Source: Ophiobolus disseminans (taxonomy: Eukaryota > Ascomycota > Dothideomycetes > Pleosporales > Phaeosphaeriaceae). From it: 64,000 bases of DNA. Location of the stretch: the NCBI GenBank assembly GCA_010093685.1, contig MU006219.1:1631531-1695530 (forward strand), written 5' to 3'. This document shows, piece by piece, positions 23,458 through 33,189 of this stretch. Under the pieces are notes generated by a model, which searched no databases, was not told the DNA's origin, and saw only the letters and a program-made list of their open reading frames with translations. How positions within the stretch are numbered: the stretch's first letter is position 1; every line of letters starts with the position of its first letter. Position numbers and translations under genes: made by a program.

Positions 23458-26400
23458 ATGTTACGCCTTCGTCCGTCTGAGCTGACCCTCACATCTGAGG
23501 ATGTCGAAGAGACATTCCGCCGCATGGCCCGCAAACAAGCCCTGAAAGCGAGCAGACATGCCTCCTCGCAGCCTTCAACACTGCCCGCTCGAGTAACTCT
23601 GCGCCAGGGCGCCCAAAGATCTGTCCGTGACAGCATTACGACCCTCGGAGATATTCCTGTTCTGAGACCGCAACCTCAGCAAGCTCTCCAGGCGTTTGTG
23701 GACGAAGATATTGGAGGAGCCTCTGATCAGGCCACACCCTCGCTACAACGAGTCGAAAGCGTGTCAGGCTCACTCCCACGTACCCAGAGCGACCAAGAAG
23801 CGCGGGCACCAGTGGACGCGTCTAGGTCGCCTCCGTCACGGACCTTGCATCTTCCGTTCAGACACCGACGAGGCCGCAGCGATTCCGCTCAACCTACACA
23901 GACCGAACCGCAGACTGAACAGAGAGATACATCGCCTCCGCATCTTCCACAGCTTACTGCTAGCAGCACGGAGCAAGTTACCACTCCGGGCGAGTCGAGC
24001 AGGAGTCCATTGGGGATGCGTGGAGGTGGGGATTCAAGCAGGAAAGGAAAGGGTGCCGCTGATCAAACCCTGCAACATAAATCAACATCTCCAAACAAGG
24101 AAAAGGAGGATTCCTCGTCCGAAGAAGGAGAGTATGGGTGGATGACCAAGAACATCAACCCCAATGAGCCGCCCCCGCTATTCTTGAGCGGAGACTGGAC
24201 AGGTGATATAAACCCTACCAACCCCATGTATGCATTTCGGGAACTGGATCTTGTGTACGAACATCCTCAGACTGAACCGCGTCGTCGACCCGAGCGCGAT
24301 GTGCTGCCCGCGCGTAGCCACTCGGTTGGAAATGCTCCTCCTTCGTACAATCCCGCTGCACACCACGGAATTCTTTATAGCATGAATCCAATGTTTGGAG
24401 GTCACATGTACAACACTTCGGGATCTGGTCCCTTTCTGCAGAATATGCCTTCAACAGGCCATCTTAGCCACACCGCTTACGCGCCCGCTTTTGGAACCAA
24501 CTATCCAAGCACAAATTCTTACCATCCATATACCGGTCCGCCAGGAAGCGCTTCTAGCAATCCGGATGGGTCGCATTATCCCCAACTCACACCCCCACAC
24601 ATGCAAGGGCATGCATTCAACACACCTGAATTTGCCGTTGCACCGGCAAATGCCTACGGCAGTCTGGGAGGTTTACAGCCACCACAGCGACCTGGCTATG
24701 GAATTGACTTTTCTCGACAATATCCCTCTGCATACGTTTCACCATACGTCAGTCAAACAGGTGTTTCTCACGACGACCCCAGAGGGCTGCAACCTCCCCA
24801 GCAAACTATATCTAGGCCTGGAAGTGCCAACATACAACTCAATTCGTCCACTGCGCCCAGGCATTCCAGTAGCGAAGCATCAGCCGCCAGTGGAGCATTC
24901 TCGTTCTATGAATTGCCACCTGGATCCCGCCATCCAAGCGGCGAGCAACATCATGGTATATTGGCTTCAATGCCCGGTGGCCGGGGCAGGTACTATCCTA
25001 GTCATCCCTCTGGACTCCAGGCAACGGGCACGTCCCGTCAATCGTCCTCTACGAATACGGGCCACGGAAATCAGCATGGGCCATCTCCGCTACCTTCGAT
25101 GCCCTACAGTAATGCTCAGACAACACCACCGGTGACGCATAGATCTGGGTCCAGATCTGGCCACGCCATGGATGCAGCTACTGCAGCTGTCCAGGACTTG
25201 CCTTCACCGCTTGATACATACTCTAATCACTACCAGCACCATGTTAGAAATCAAAACTCTCGCCATACGATGCAGACTCAACCACCGAATCCGATGTGGC
25301 CAACAGGGGACTTAATTGCTCGTCCTCCACAGCCCAATGCGAGGGAACATCGTAGTGCACCCTCCGGGCCACGGCCGAGGAACAGCTTATTTGACGAACC
25401 AGAGCCGAGGAACCAGCGCAGTGCACCCGCCGAGCGACAAGCACGACAGACAAGCAGCCTTTCTGAGGAGTATGATCCGTATGGACCTAATGCTAGGAAT
25501 CAGCGCAATGCACGCTCCGAGCGACAAAGACTACAAAGAGGCAGTTTTTCGGATGAGTATGATCCATATGGACCCAATGCGAGGAACCAGCGTGTTGCAC
25601 CTCCCGAGCCACTATCTTCCGAGCCATTTGACCCGTTCCGTCCCTCCGATGGACCTCGCCCCGGTATGCGTGGTGGCTCTGCCGAGCAGACTGTACAGGC
25701 TCTTCGGAGGAACGCCCAAACAACAAGAGCAGAGCAACGGTCCAGCGAGAACATGCCAGTGCGGCCAACAGCCCAGAATTTTGGACCTAGTCGAAACAGC
25801 CAAGTCCAACTCCACCGAGCAGCTTTCGAGCGCCTACACAATACGCGGCTACAGACTACAACGCAGGAATCGAACCAACGGACAACTGAGCTGTCACGTC
25901 AAGCATCCGACCGCCTCAGTGTACCTCAGCCCCCCGGACCGCGCGATGCATCCAATCGGCCAAGATCACAAGGTGCACACACTGGTCCGCCTAGATCAAT
26001 GGACCGTATACGTCAGCGCATGCAGCAAAATTCAAGCAGCCCGCTTCCTATTGAGATACACCGTATTCCAGCCGCAGACATGGCCGCACGCGCCCATGCA
26101 CCAGGAACCTCGCTATCCGTTCCACCCTCCACCGCCCCCAGTCTTCCCACCACAGATGCTCCCACCCGCACATACACACGCACCCGCCGCCGCGCCACGC
26201 CCGTCCCGCCTGCCCTCGCCACACACCCCACTCGCGATCTGCCATCCATTTCCTTAGCCCTCGAACACGCAACCAGTGTCCGTTCGCCTATTGCGCGTGC
26301 GCTGACGCTCGCGCGCCAGCACCGACGCGTTCCGCCCCGCCAGCGCGAACAGGAGAATTTGGGCGTCGAGGAGGCGGCCATGAGGCTCGAGGTGGATGCT

Positions 26401-26499
26401 GTGCTTGCGCGGTATGGGGTTGAAGAGCAGAGGAGTGGGGTTATGGATGTTACGCCGCCGAGAGTGGGGAGGGTGGAGAGGAGGATGGGGGGCTTGTGA
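23458..26499 (+). CDS. 1013-residue low-complexity protein of unknown function
   Basis: One exon. I chose the start at MLRLRPSELTLTSEDVEETF because it begins the only ordered N-terminal helix (about residues 1-40, with EDVEETFRRMARKQALK); the upstream frame to 23206 is poor. Most of the rest is disordered and rich in Pro, Gln, Ser, His, Tyr and Gly. A cluster of Arg/Asn-rich repeats (RNQR...SEEYDPYGPNA) occurs near residues 650-720. The C-terminus regains order (SISLALEHATSV, VEEAAMRLEVDAVLARYGV), which hints at a conserved tail. No enzyme motif is seen. The gene ends at the left edge of the gene-free island. Confidence 0.8.
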   Translation: MLRLRPSELTLTSEDVEETFRRMARKQALKASRHASSQPSTLPARVTLRQGAQRSVRDSITTLGDIPVLRPQPQQALQAFVDEDIGGASDQATPSLQRVESVSGSLPRTQSDQEARAPVDASRSPPSRTLHLPFRHRRGRSDSAQPTQTEPQTEQRDTSPPHLPQLTASSTEQVTTPGESSRSPLGMRGGGDSSRKGKGAADQTLQHKSTSPNKEKEDSSSEEGEYGWMTKNINPNEPPPLFLSGDWTGDINPTNPMYAFRELDLVYEHPQTEPRRRPERDVLPARSHSVGNAPPSYNPAAHHGILYSMNPMFGGHMYNTSGSGPFLQNMPSTGHLSHTAYAPAFGTNYPSTNSYHPYTGPPGSASSNPDGSHYPQLTPPHMQGHAFNTPEFAVAPANAYGSLGGLQPPQRPGYGIDFSRQYPSAYVSPYVSQTGVSHDDPRGLQPPQQTISRPGSANIQLNSSTAPRHSSSEASAASGAFSFYELPPGSRHPSGEQHHGILASMPGGRGRYYPSHPSGLQATGTSRQSSSTNTGHGNQHGPSPLPSMPYSNAQTTPPVTHRSGSRSGHAMDAATAAVQDLPSPLDTYSNHYQHHVRNQNSRHTMQTQPPNPMWPTGDLIARPPQPNAREHRSAPSGPRPRNSLFDEPEPRNQRSAPAERQARQTSSLSEEYDPYGPNARNQRNARSERQRLQRGSFSDEYDPYGPNARNQRVAPPEPLSSEPFDPFRPSDGPRPGMRGGSAEQTVQALRRNAQTTRAEQRSSENMPVRPTAQNFGPSRNSQVQLHRAAFERLHNTRLQTTTQESNQRTTELSRQASDRLSVPQPPGPRDASNRPRSQGAHTGPPRSMDRIRQRMQQNSSSPLPIEIHRIPAADMAARAHAPGTSLSVPPSTAPSLPTTDAPTRTYTRTRRRATPVPPALATHPTRDLPSISLALEHATSVRSPIARALTLARQHRRVPPRQREQENLGVEEAAMRLEVDAVLARYGVEEQRSGVMDVTPPRVGRVERRMGGL
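25408..25610 (+). repeat. 87-bp coding tandem repeat (29 residues)
   Basis: The marker AGGAAYCAGCG recurs at 25408, 25495 and 25582, exactly 87 bp apart, so the repeat keeps frame. The encoded unit reads roughly RNQR-x-APxERQ, a spacer, then EYDPYGPNA. A more diverged copy lies upstream near 25340. About two and a half good copies are present. Confidence 0.85.
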
Positions 26500-26724
26500 G
26501 GGTGGGAATTTGGGGAGGGCAGGGGGTTGGAGGGTTGGGATGGGGGAGGGAGGAGGGTTGAGAGTGTATAGCCAATCGGATTATGGATATCATTCGTTTG
26601 TCCTTCGGCCTTTATGGGTTAGTGCGAGTGGGTTGGGTATAGATTCCACGCTCTGCTGTCTAAGTCTTCCTTGCATTACATGCTGCAATCGGCAGCTGTT
26701 CCAAATGAGTTTTTGGGCGTGTTC

Positions 26725-27033
26725 ATGGCTTCTGGCTCCCTGCTTCAAATCACCACGACCTAAATTCATGGCTTCTTCTTCCGCTCTCCAAAGCTATCGA
26801 TCACCCAACACATGTCGTTCCAGGCCCTGCTCCAAACCCGCCAGAGTCAAAGTTGATGATCTCGTCCTCTGCTCTCCGAAGTTGCCGACCTATGCAACAT
26901 GTCTTTCTGCCTGCCTGCTCCAAAACCAACACGATCGAGGACGATGGTCGGCTTTTGCTGCGTTCCAAAGCGACTCGTGGAATCCGACATGTTCGTTTCG
27001 CGCTCCTGTTTCGAAGTGGTGACGGTAGCGAGG
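26725..27033 (+). repeat. Seven consecutive ~44-bp degenerate units
   Basis: ATG occurs at 26725, 26768, 26812, 26856, 26899, 26944 and 26989, spacings 43, 44, 44, 43, 45 and 45 bp. Each unit has a pyrimidine-rich first half after ATG (often ATGGCTTC or ATGTCGTTC), then CCAAA, CCGAA or TCGAA at offset 20-22, then a variable half often containing CGA. The second halves differ strongly between units. Confidence 0.8.
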
Positions 27034-27599
27034 CTGCAGTTAATTTTGTGAGGAGGGCTTTTCTTGATGGTGATGGGGGGATGTAGACTCCTGGTCTAAA
27101 ATACTCATTGCTTGAGATAATGGCTTCTTTCTCCAGTTCTCAAACCAACCAAGTTAAGTCCCTTTGGCCTCTATGCTGCGCTGCCAAAATCTACACAAAT
27201 TCAGCATATATCTTGCTGTTTGCAGACTACAAGACAGACAGGATATCTGATCAGGGTGTTTCTCGCTTCTGCTCCACAGCCAACAACATACTGTGACTAT
27301 GGTCGCTGTCTCTGAAAGTTCACCGTGATTTCGGCATGTGGCGTTGGTGGACTCCTGCGCTGAGACGATAGCTACCGATGTCATGGCTGCTTTTTCTGCC
27401 CTTTGAGGTGGTGTATCAAGCACGCGATGGTGCTCCTTGCTCTTCTTGGGCTTGTTAAATCACGTAGGAGGCAGATATGTGCTCTTTCTCCTGGAAAATG
27501 AGAACTACGACATGAATGTTCGCGCGTCTGCAATAAGAGCCTGACTTGCTCTACCATGGCCACTTTCTCGGAAGTCCCCTATCAATTATAAGATGCCGT

Positions 27600-28062
27600 T
27601 CTGGCCTCTGCTCTAACAGGTAACCCGCCTCTGCCATGACTGCTTTCTCCGACCTCCAAAAATATACAACGATCACTTCATGTCCGTCGTCGCTTCTCTG
27701 AGGTCCTGAAAATCACGCGGAGGGGCGATATGTGCTGTTACTTCTTAAGAACTGGGTCCTCCTTGCTATGTCCGTTGTTGTGGCTTCCTGCTCTAACAGC
27801 ATCAATAACCTTTGGACATGGCTGCTGTCGATGACCTCCGAAACGTCTACTTATCCGTAGGATGTTGTTCCTCGCTTCCTTCCGGGCTCCTCGAAGCTAG
27901 ACAAGTCTTCATTACGTGCTTTTGCGTTCCTGAAAATATGGACCTCGTCAGCCATGCCTAGGTGTTGTGGCTTCCTGCTCTAAAATGATCCATCACCCTT
28001 GCAAATGGCTGCTTTCTCCGACCTCTGAAACATCTAGATAATCCAAAAAATGTCGTTCTTCG
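27600..28062 (+). repeat. Higher-order ~180-187-bp repeat
   Basis: The landmark CTGCTCTAA recurs at 27608, 27788 and 27975. About 28-30 bp after each comes an ATG unit beginning ATGRCTGCT (27636, 27818, 28005). Spacings are 180 and 187 bp by one landmark and 182 and 187 by the other, i.e. about four 45-bp units. The last two copies share GTGGCTTCCTGCTCTAA and align by eye over about 100 bp. Confidence 0.75.
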
Positions 28063-28309
28063 CTCTCTCCCCCCGTGCTCCTAAGCTATTTGTGAAGGGT
28101 AAATATGCGTCGCTGTTTCTAAAATCATGCACCCTTTCAGCGATGTCCGGTTGTCGTCGCCTGCTCGTCTGTTCAATAAAAAAGACCCCATTTTCGAAAT
28201 GTCCGGCCGGCTTTGCGGGCTTCGAAGGGGCGACAGGAAGAGCCTACCTATGTACGAAAAAGGTGGACCGAATGGCGATGGAGACACGTGGGGTTGGGCG
28301 GAATAGAGG

Positions 28310-28393
28310 TATAAATACTCCTTCTCTCTGCCATTGCTGTTGTATTCCAGCATCCTTCATTCTTTGTCGAAAAGCGAAGTGAGAAACGACATG
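28310..28393 (+). promoter_or_regulatory. Island TATA module 1
   Basis: TATAAATA at 28310-28317 in the context AGAGGTATAAATACTCC, then a pyrimidine-rich leader with TCGAAAA. The first ATG is at 28391, 81 nt after the TATA start. Confidence 0.5.
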
Positions 28394-29068
28394 GTCTCTG
28401 TCCAGAACGATCTCCAAGACATCGTAATGGAGAGATTTCTTCCAAATCGTCAATCACACGATGCCATGGTGTTCTTCGCCGCTCCCTGCGTTGTGCTGGA
28501 CACAAAATTATGTATTCTGAGAACTTATGCCGGGCTTTTGCCGCTCCCAAGCACTATTAGGTATTGACGGGATGTCCAGGCTACACAGCTGCTTCCTGCC
28601 ATGTGCTGAAACACAAAACCGAACGATCAAGAACTCATGCTAGTGCTAAGCTTTACTACAAATAATATTGCTGCTTGGTTATGTCTGGTTTTCCATGCTG
28701 CAGCACAAAATCGAGAGTTCAATGAAGTCATGCTGGGCTTGAGGCATTTTCCAAAGCTCACCAGATACTGTGGGCGATTTTTAACACAAATCTATCTGCT
28801 TACCGTCCAAGCTGGAGGTATCTGTTATCTTGTTAGCATTAGATCATTGAGCAACCTGGAGGCTTTCAGCGTAACACTTACAGTCTCCTGATTGGCAAGA
28901 CACTATTGAAGCTGCCACGCTGTCTCACACGGCTGAATATTATTACAATGAATTTCGCTGCCTCTGCGCCTCATTGGAAAGTACAACGCAAGAAAAGCGC
29001 AAGTCTGTCTTTATGTGTGGACAAGTTCTGAGTCTGCTAGCACACCGACAATTGTACGTCGGAAAGGA

Positions 29069-29160
29069 TATAAAAGCTTCGCGCATCCTGCATCATTCTT
29101 GTTTTTGTATCCTCACACTTCCGGTAGTGGATCTCTAAAAGTATCGAAAAAGGGTGGATG
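29069..29160 (+). promoter_or_regulatory. Island TATA module 2
   Basis: TATAAAAG at 29069-29076, a leader with TCGAAAAA near its end, and first ATG at 29158 (89 nt). Confidence 0.45.
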
Positions 29161-29841
29161 TTCTCTGTCCCCTTTCGAATTCAGATACTTGCTCATACAC
29201 GACCTCTCTGTCTTTCGCCTCCCGAGAATTTGAGAGCTTGGAACTCTATATCTTGCTCAAATCCCTTCCCGCAAGAATCACAAGCTTTCGTTTTCATGTC
29301 CTTCCGAACATTCCGAAATCTGAACCTCAGATTGCTATGTCTCTCTCAGTCATTGCAGTGCAGTGTCATGTCTCTCTGTTTCCCCCCAATAAACCAGAGA
29401 TCCACGTCAATATGCCCTTCTCCCTCCTCCCACAAGAATCGCAAAACCTTTATTCTCAGAAACAAAATGACCAGCTACCAGACGATGATCAGTTGGTGCT
29501 TGAGCTACAAAATGTGTAGCTGGTGGCTGTATGCCCAGAACTCTTTCCTATTTCTTGACTTGTCTTGAGAGCGCTCCGAACAGAGATCATGACTGGAGAA
29601 AAGGTGGAGAGTGGAACACGAATCTGGAAACGGAAAATTTGGCCGCGTATGTGGTGGAAAAGACCAGTGGAGTTGGATTATGTTGAGCAAGAACATGATC
29701 ATCAAGAGAGGAACCAAATGGTATTGAGATTTTTACTAGGTAGACTCGCATACTGGTAACACGCGAACCATGCCTAATTTTCCAATCAAAGTTCTCACAG
29801 AGATGTGGTCTCAAGCAGATCTGTAAAGTGTCGGGAGTGGG

Positions 29842-30024
29842 TATAAATACCCTCCTCTTCCCACCCATCGTAACTTAACATTCACCCAGCTACTTCATCT
29901 TTATCCAAAACGAATTCGTCTTGTATAATGTCGTCTCCGCGCTGCGTTGCTCTTCAAAAATCTACGATCCTTCACTGTGATTGACTATATGTGTTGCGGT
30001 GTGAGAATGCAATAAATTAAAGTG
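29842..30024 (+). promoter_or_regulatory. Island TATA module 3, possible mini transcription unit
   Basis: TATAAATA at 29842-29849 in GTGGGTATAAATACC, then a 79-nt leader with no ATG. First ATG at 29928 (86 nt), which starts a well-formed repeat unit with CTTCAAAAA at the usual place. An AATAAA at about 30010 could serve as a poly(A) signal. The frame from 29928 is only 18 codons. Confidence 0.45.
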
Positions 30025-31530
30025 TATTGTTCTGTTGTGCTGTGCTGCTTGTGCGGACCTCTCAGAAGGCTGGCAGCAGGGTCTGTTTACATGACGTATC
30101 TACAATACTGTTGAGGTAAGAAGTGCTTAATAAGGGAGGAAGCAGCGCCAGACCACCGCACGCAGCACACGTGACACACGTTCCTCATAAACCGTCACAA
30201 TATGCCTAGATATCAATCAAAATCAGATATACCTGCACATGTGCGCGTCTCGCCTAAACTGCTTGTCAGACCTGGATATGAGGACGGCCGATACGATCTT
30301 TTCGCCGTGGCTTTTGGCCAAAAGATTCGAGCACCTCCTAATATGGGTGCTGCGAGCTCGATTAGGCTCTTCAATATGGAAGAAGCAAGAAATTAGGAAA
30401 ACGTCAAGCTCATGATCTGGGCACTCTGAAAGGGGAAAGAGTTATGGCATGGATCCACCGCCCAGCTTGGCCTCAACGCGAAGGACTCCCAAAATCGGTA
30501 GCGAAGGTTGTCATGCTCTGCTGCAACGTGGGTATGAATTTGCAAACACTCTTTCTTACTTACCCTTTCCAAACAGCAAAGTCTTGTTTATCGCACTAAA
30601 AGCAATTCGCGCTTCATCCATGTTTCTCCGCTTCTAAGACTTGGAAATCTTCAAAAATGAAGTCGCTAGTATCTATGTTATGAAAATACACAAAATACCA
30701 CGAAATGCGCCTACAACCTGTATATGCGAGACGCAAAGGGAATTGGGTTTGGTGGGTGACTTTGAAGTTTCTGAGCTCGGACTCGGTACCGATGATGATT
30801 TGGCCAGACATATAAATCGACAACGCGAATAATGTGGCCAGAAGCGTCGCGTCGCCTTCTTCATGAACCAAAAGCCCAAACCTCAGAGTTATATGTTCTC
30901 CTCCAGGAAGCCACTGAGGTATTGATGTATGTTGAATCATCTGGATTTCGACGCAATGTCGACTAAACTGAAAGTAAGCCACACGATGTTGCTGCTGCTG
31001 CCGGTGTGAGACCCCAAAACGAAGACCCAAACAGGGTATGGTTGTGTGAGTTGTGAGTTGGCGAAAGGACTTCTGACTAGAGGTATGTCGTTGTCAGCAT
31101 TAAGGACGAAATTCCAGCAAGTATCAATACTACCTGCAGCCCTTACTCCTTCCTTTTGCAACGCACCTTCAAGTTGTGCTTGATTAAAAGCCGTAGAGCA
31201 GGCTTTACATGTGTGAACTGTCCTCCCGCTTTTCCGAATCTGCATTTCGACACGATTATGCCTTCAAAAGTGGGTGACGAGGCCCTGATGACATTCTCTC
31301 CGAGCGACACCGGAAGTCAGATTCCACAGTCGGACGATGTGCATGACTGCTTTCTGAACTCATAACCACAGCTTGCTATGAGTTCAAAAGTGGTTCGGGT
31401 TGGTTTGAATGATCCTCGGAACAAAACCAACTGTCGGATGCGACATGTTGCGAGTGTCTTCTGTGTTCCCAAAATCTGACCTATACCTCTACGTGCAGAA
31501 GTCTAGCGTCAAAGAATCGAGAAATCGCGG

Positions 31531-31621
31531 TATATAAGCCCCTCTCCAATTCCAATCCATCATTCTATCAACCACACACTGCAAGGTGACATTGCAAAAA
31601 AAGTCGACATTGGCTGCAATG
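31531..31621 (+). promoter_or_regulatory. Island TATA module 4
   Basis: TATATAAG at 31531-31538, a CT-rich stretch, then CATCATTCTATCAACCAC (initiator-like). First ATG at 31619 (88 nt). Confidence 0.45.
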
Positions 31622-31932
31622 CTTGGGTCCTGTCCTCTCTCTCCAAACTCCATCCTCCGTAAACTATGAGTCGTGTTCGAATCCGGCCGCTGCTCTCTGC
31701 ATGTATTCCTTCGAGATGAAAATTGAAGTTGGCACAAACTTGGTCCACGTTGCGTTTGGAAGACATCGAAACGTAAAAATACACTATTGATGTCTCCAAA
31801 GCACCCCAATAACAGCTTCATGCTACGTTGAAACACAGTTTCTACGATCTTATGTGCAGGAGCTTAGCTTAGACTCATAAACATCGAAAAAGAAGAGCTA
31901 TGTCGAGGTGCTGAGACTGTGCTGATGGGGGA

Positions 31933-32021
31933 TATATACTTTTTCCACTACCACCTCTTCTTCTCTTCAACAAGAAACGTCAGTTTTGCTGTACCAAAAC
32001 AAACATTCGTTCCGACTGATG
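31933..32021 (+). promoter_or_regulatory. Island TATA module 5
   Basis: TATATA at 31933-31938 followed by a long CT-rich leader. First ATG at 32019 (86 nt). Confidence 0.4.
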
Positions 32022-32264
32022 TGAAGATTATCTTTCCGCCCTTCGAAAAAAATACGTATTCTACGCCTCTATGATTCGAGTCAGCAACCGCGCGCCGTAA
32101 ACTTGGAGGCTACTCTATTATGGGGACTTGTCTGGAAGTTCTCAAAGGCCGCATCGAAGCCTTGATGTCTCCCAAGAATCCGAACAACACCAAACCATCT
32201 CGAGGTGCGGTATATGTTGCTTGGACTTTTCCAACTTTCCAAAAGCCAGGAATCTACCTGCATG
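32019..32264 (+). repeat. Six phased ATG units between two TATA modules
   Basis: ATG occurs only at 32019, 32071, 32120, 32165, 32214 and 32262 in this stretch, spacings 52, 49, 45, 49 and 48 bp. Several units show a YYCCAA/YTCRAA block about 20-25 nt after the ATG. The next TATA module starts 29 bp after the last ATG. Confidence 0.7.
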
Positions 32265-32290
32265 TCCTGGCCAAGACGGCGGTTGTGGCG

Positions 32291-32348
32291 TATAAATACT
32301 TCTCGCGCGTCCCTACGAACTCATTCATCAACTACACACTCCAACATG
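32291..32348 (+). promoter_or_regulatory. Island TATA module 6
   Basis: TATAAATA at 32291-32298, then a CT-rich stretch and CTCATTCATCAACTACACAC, similar to module 4. First ATG at 32346, only 55 nt after the TATA start, so this leader is the short exception. Confidence 0.5.
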
Positions 32349-32379
32349 AGTTGGCCAAAATGAGCGTGTCCAACTATCC

Positions 32380-32720
32380 ATGACTGAGGACCAGTCTCCG
32401 GAACGAATTACCGACTGAGCTCATGTTCTGTCGTCTTCCAAAAATACCGGATGCTGTCTTTATGTCCTTGCTTGTTCTAGGCGTATAACACTGGTCAGCT
32501 TATGGTGATGTCTAGCTGCGGACTTGGAACAACACGACGGCCATCAATTTTATGAGTCAAAACACCCTTTGTACACCTCGATACTTCTAAAACTGTATCA
32601 TGTACCTCATATGCTGCGAGGCCGTTCTGGGCTCCCGAAATTCTGTGACGACGATGTGATATTCCTGTCACTTTGGGTCGAGGGACACGTAGATAAATGA
32701 GCTTCCAATGCTACGCATGT
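32380..32720 (+). repeat. Phased ATG run after module 6
   Basis: Main ATG positions 32380, 32423, 32462, 32508, 32552, 32600, 32653 and 32697 have spacings 43, 39, 46, 44, 48, 53 and 44 bp. A few extra ATGs (32502, 32611, 32708, 32717) lie close to these. Confidence 0.6.
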
Positions 32721-33097
32721 CTCTCTTCTTGCCCTACTGTCTAGAGACGCAACTAAAAATGCAGACAACTGAATAAATAAGTGTGCGCGTTTCTCTCCAG
32801 AAGCAAGTACATCGAGGGCTATACTTCCTTTGGATCAGAATGCTCGACAGCTCGAAGTCATGGCCGTTCCTGGATCCACCCAAGAAAAAAACCTAAGACA
32901 GCCGTACCATATTTGTGGTGTGCTGAGACTGGTACAATATCAATATTACTCATCAAAAGAAACTGGGAGCCAGTCGCATGAATATCCGGAAAGAGATACA
33001 AGAGAATATCATGCTTCCAGTGTTTCTGACGCTCCAAAAGATCATCAAATAATACCACAATGCCATTCTATGTTGGACGCGAAGCTCCCACTCGAGG

Positions 33098-33189
33098 TAT
33101 AAATACCACCAGCTTCCCGCGTTCAACTCTTTCTCCTCTACTACGCTCGTGCAAAATCGGTGTCGAAAAACTCTTTCGGCACGATCATG
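33098..33189 (+). promoter_or_regulatory. Island TATA module 7
   Basis: TATAAATA at 33098-33105 in CGAGGTATAAATACC, then a CT-rich leader with GTCGAAAAACTC. First ATG at 33187 (89 nt), followed by phased units at 33231, 33259 and 33297. Confidence 0.5.

Noticed and set aside
26396..27022. 208-codon ORF overlapping the end of the 1013-aa gene
   Set aside because: It is in a shifted frame of that gene and then runs into the island; the peptide has no family character.
26725..28250. CRISPR-like array, because of regular spacing
   Set aside because: Only a few bases (ATG, CCAAA) are conserved per unit, there is no true direct repeat of 20 bp or more, no cas genes, and the host is eukaryotic.
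28050..28382. 110-codon ORF as a small secreted cysteine-rich protein
   Set aside because: It starts at an island repeat unit, has no signal peptide, crosses TATA module 1 and shows no coding bias.
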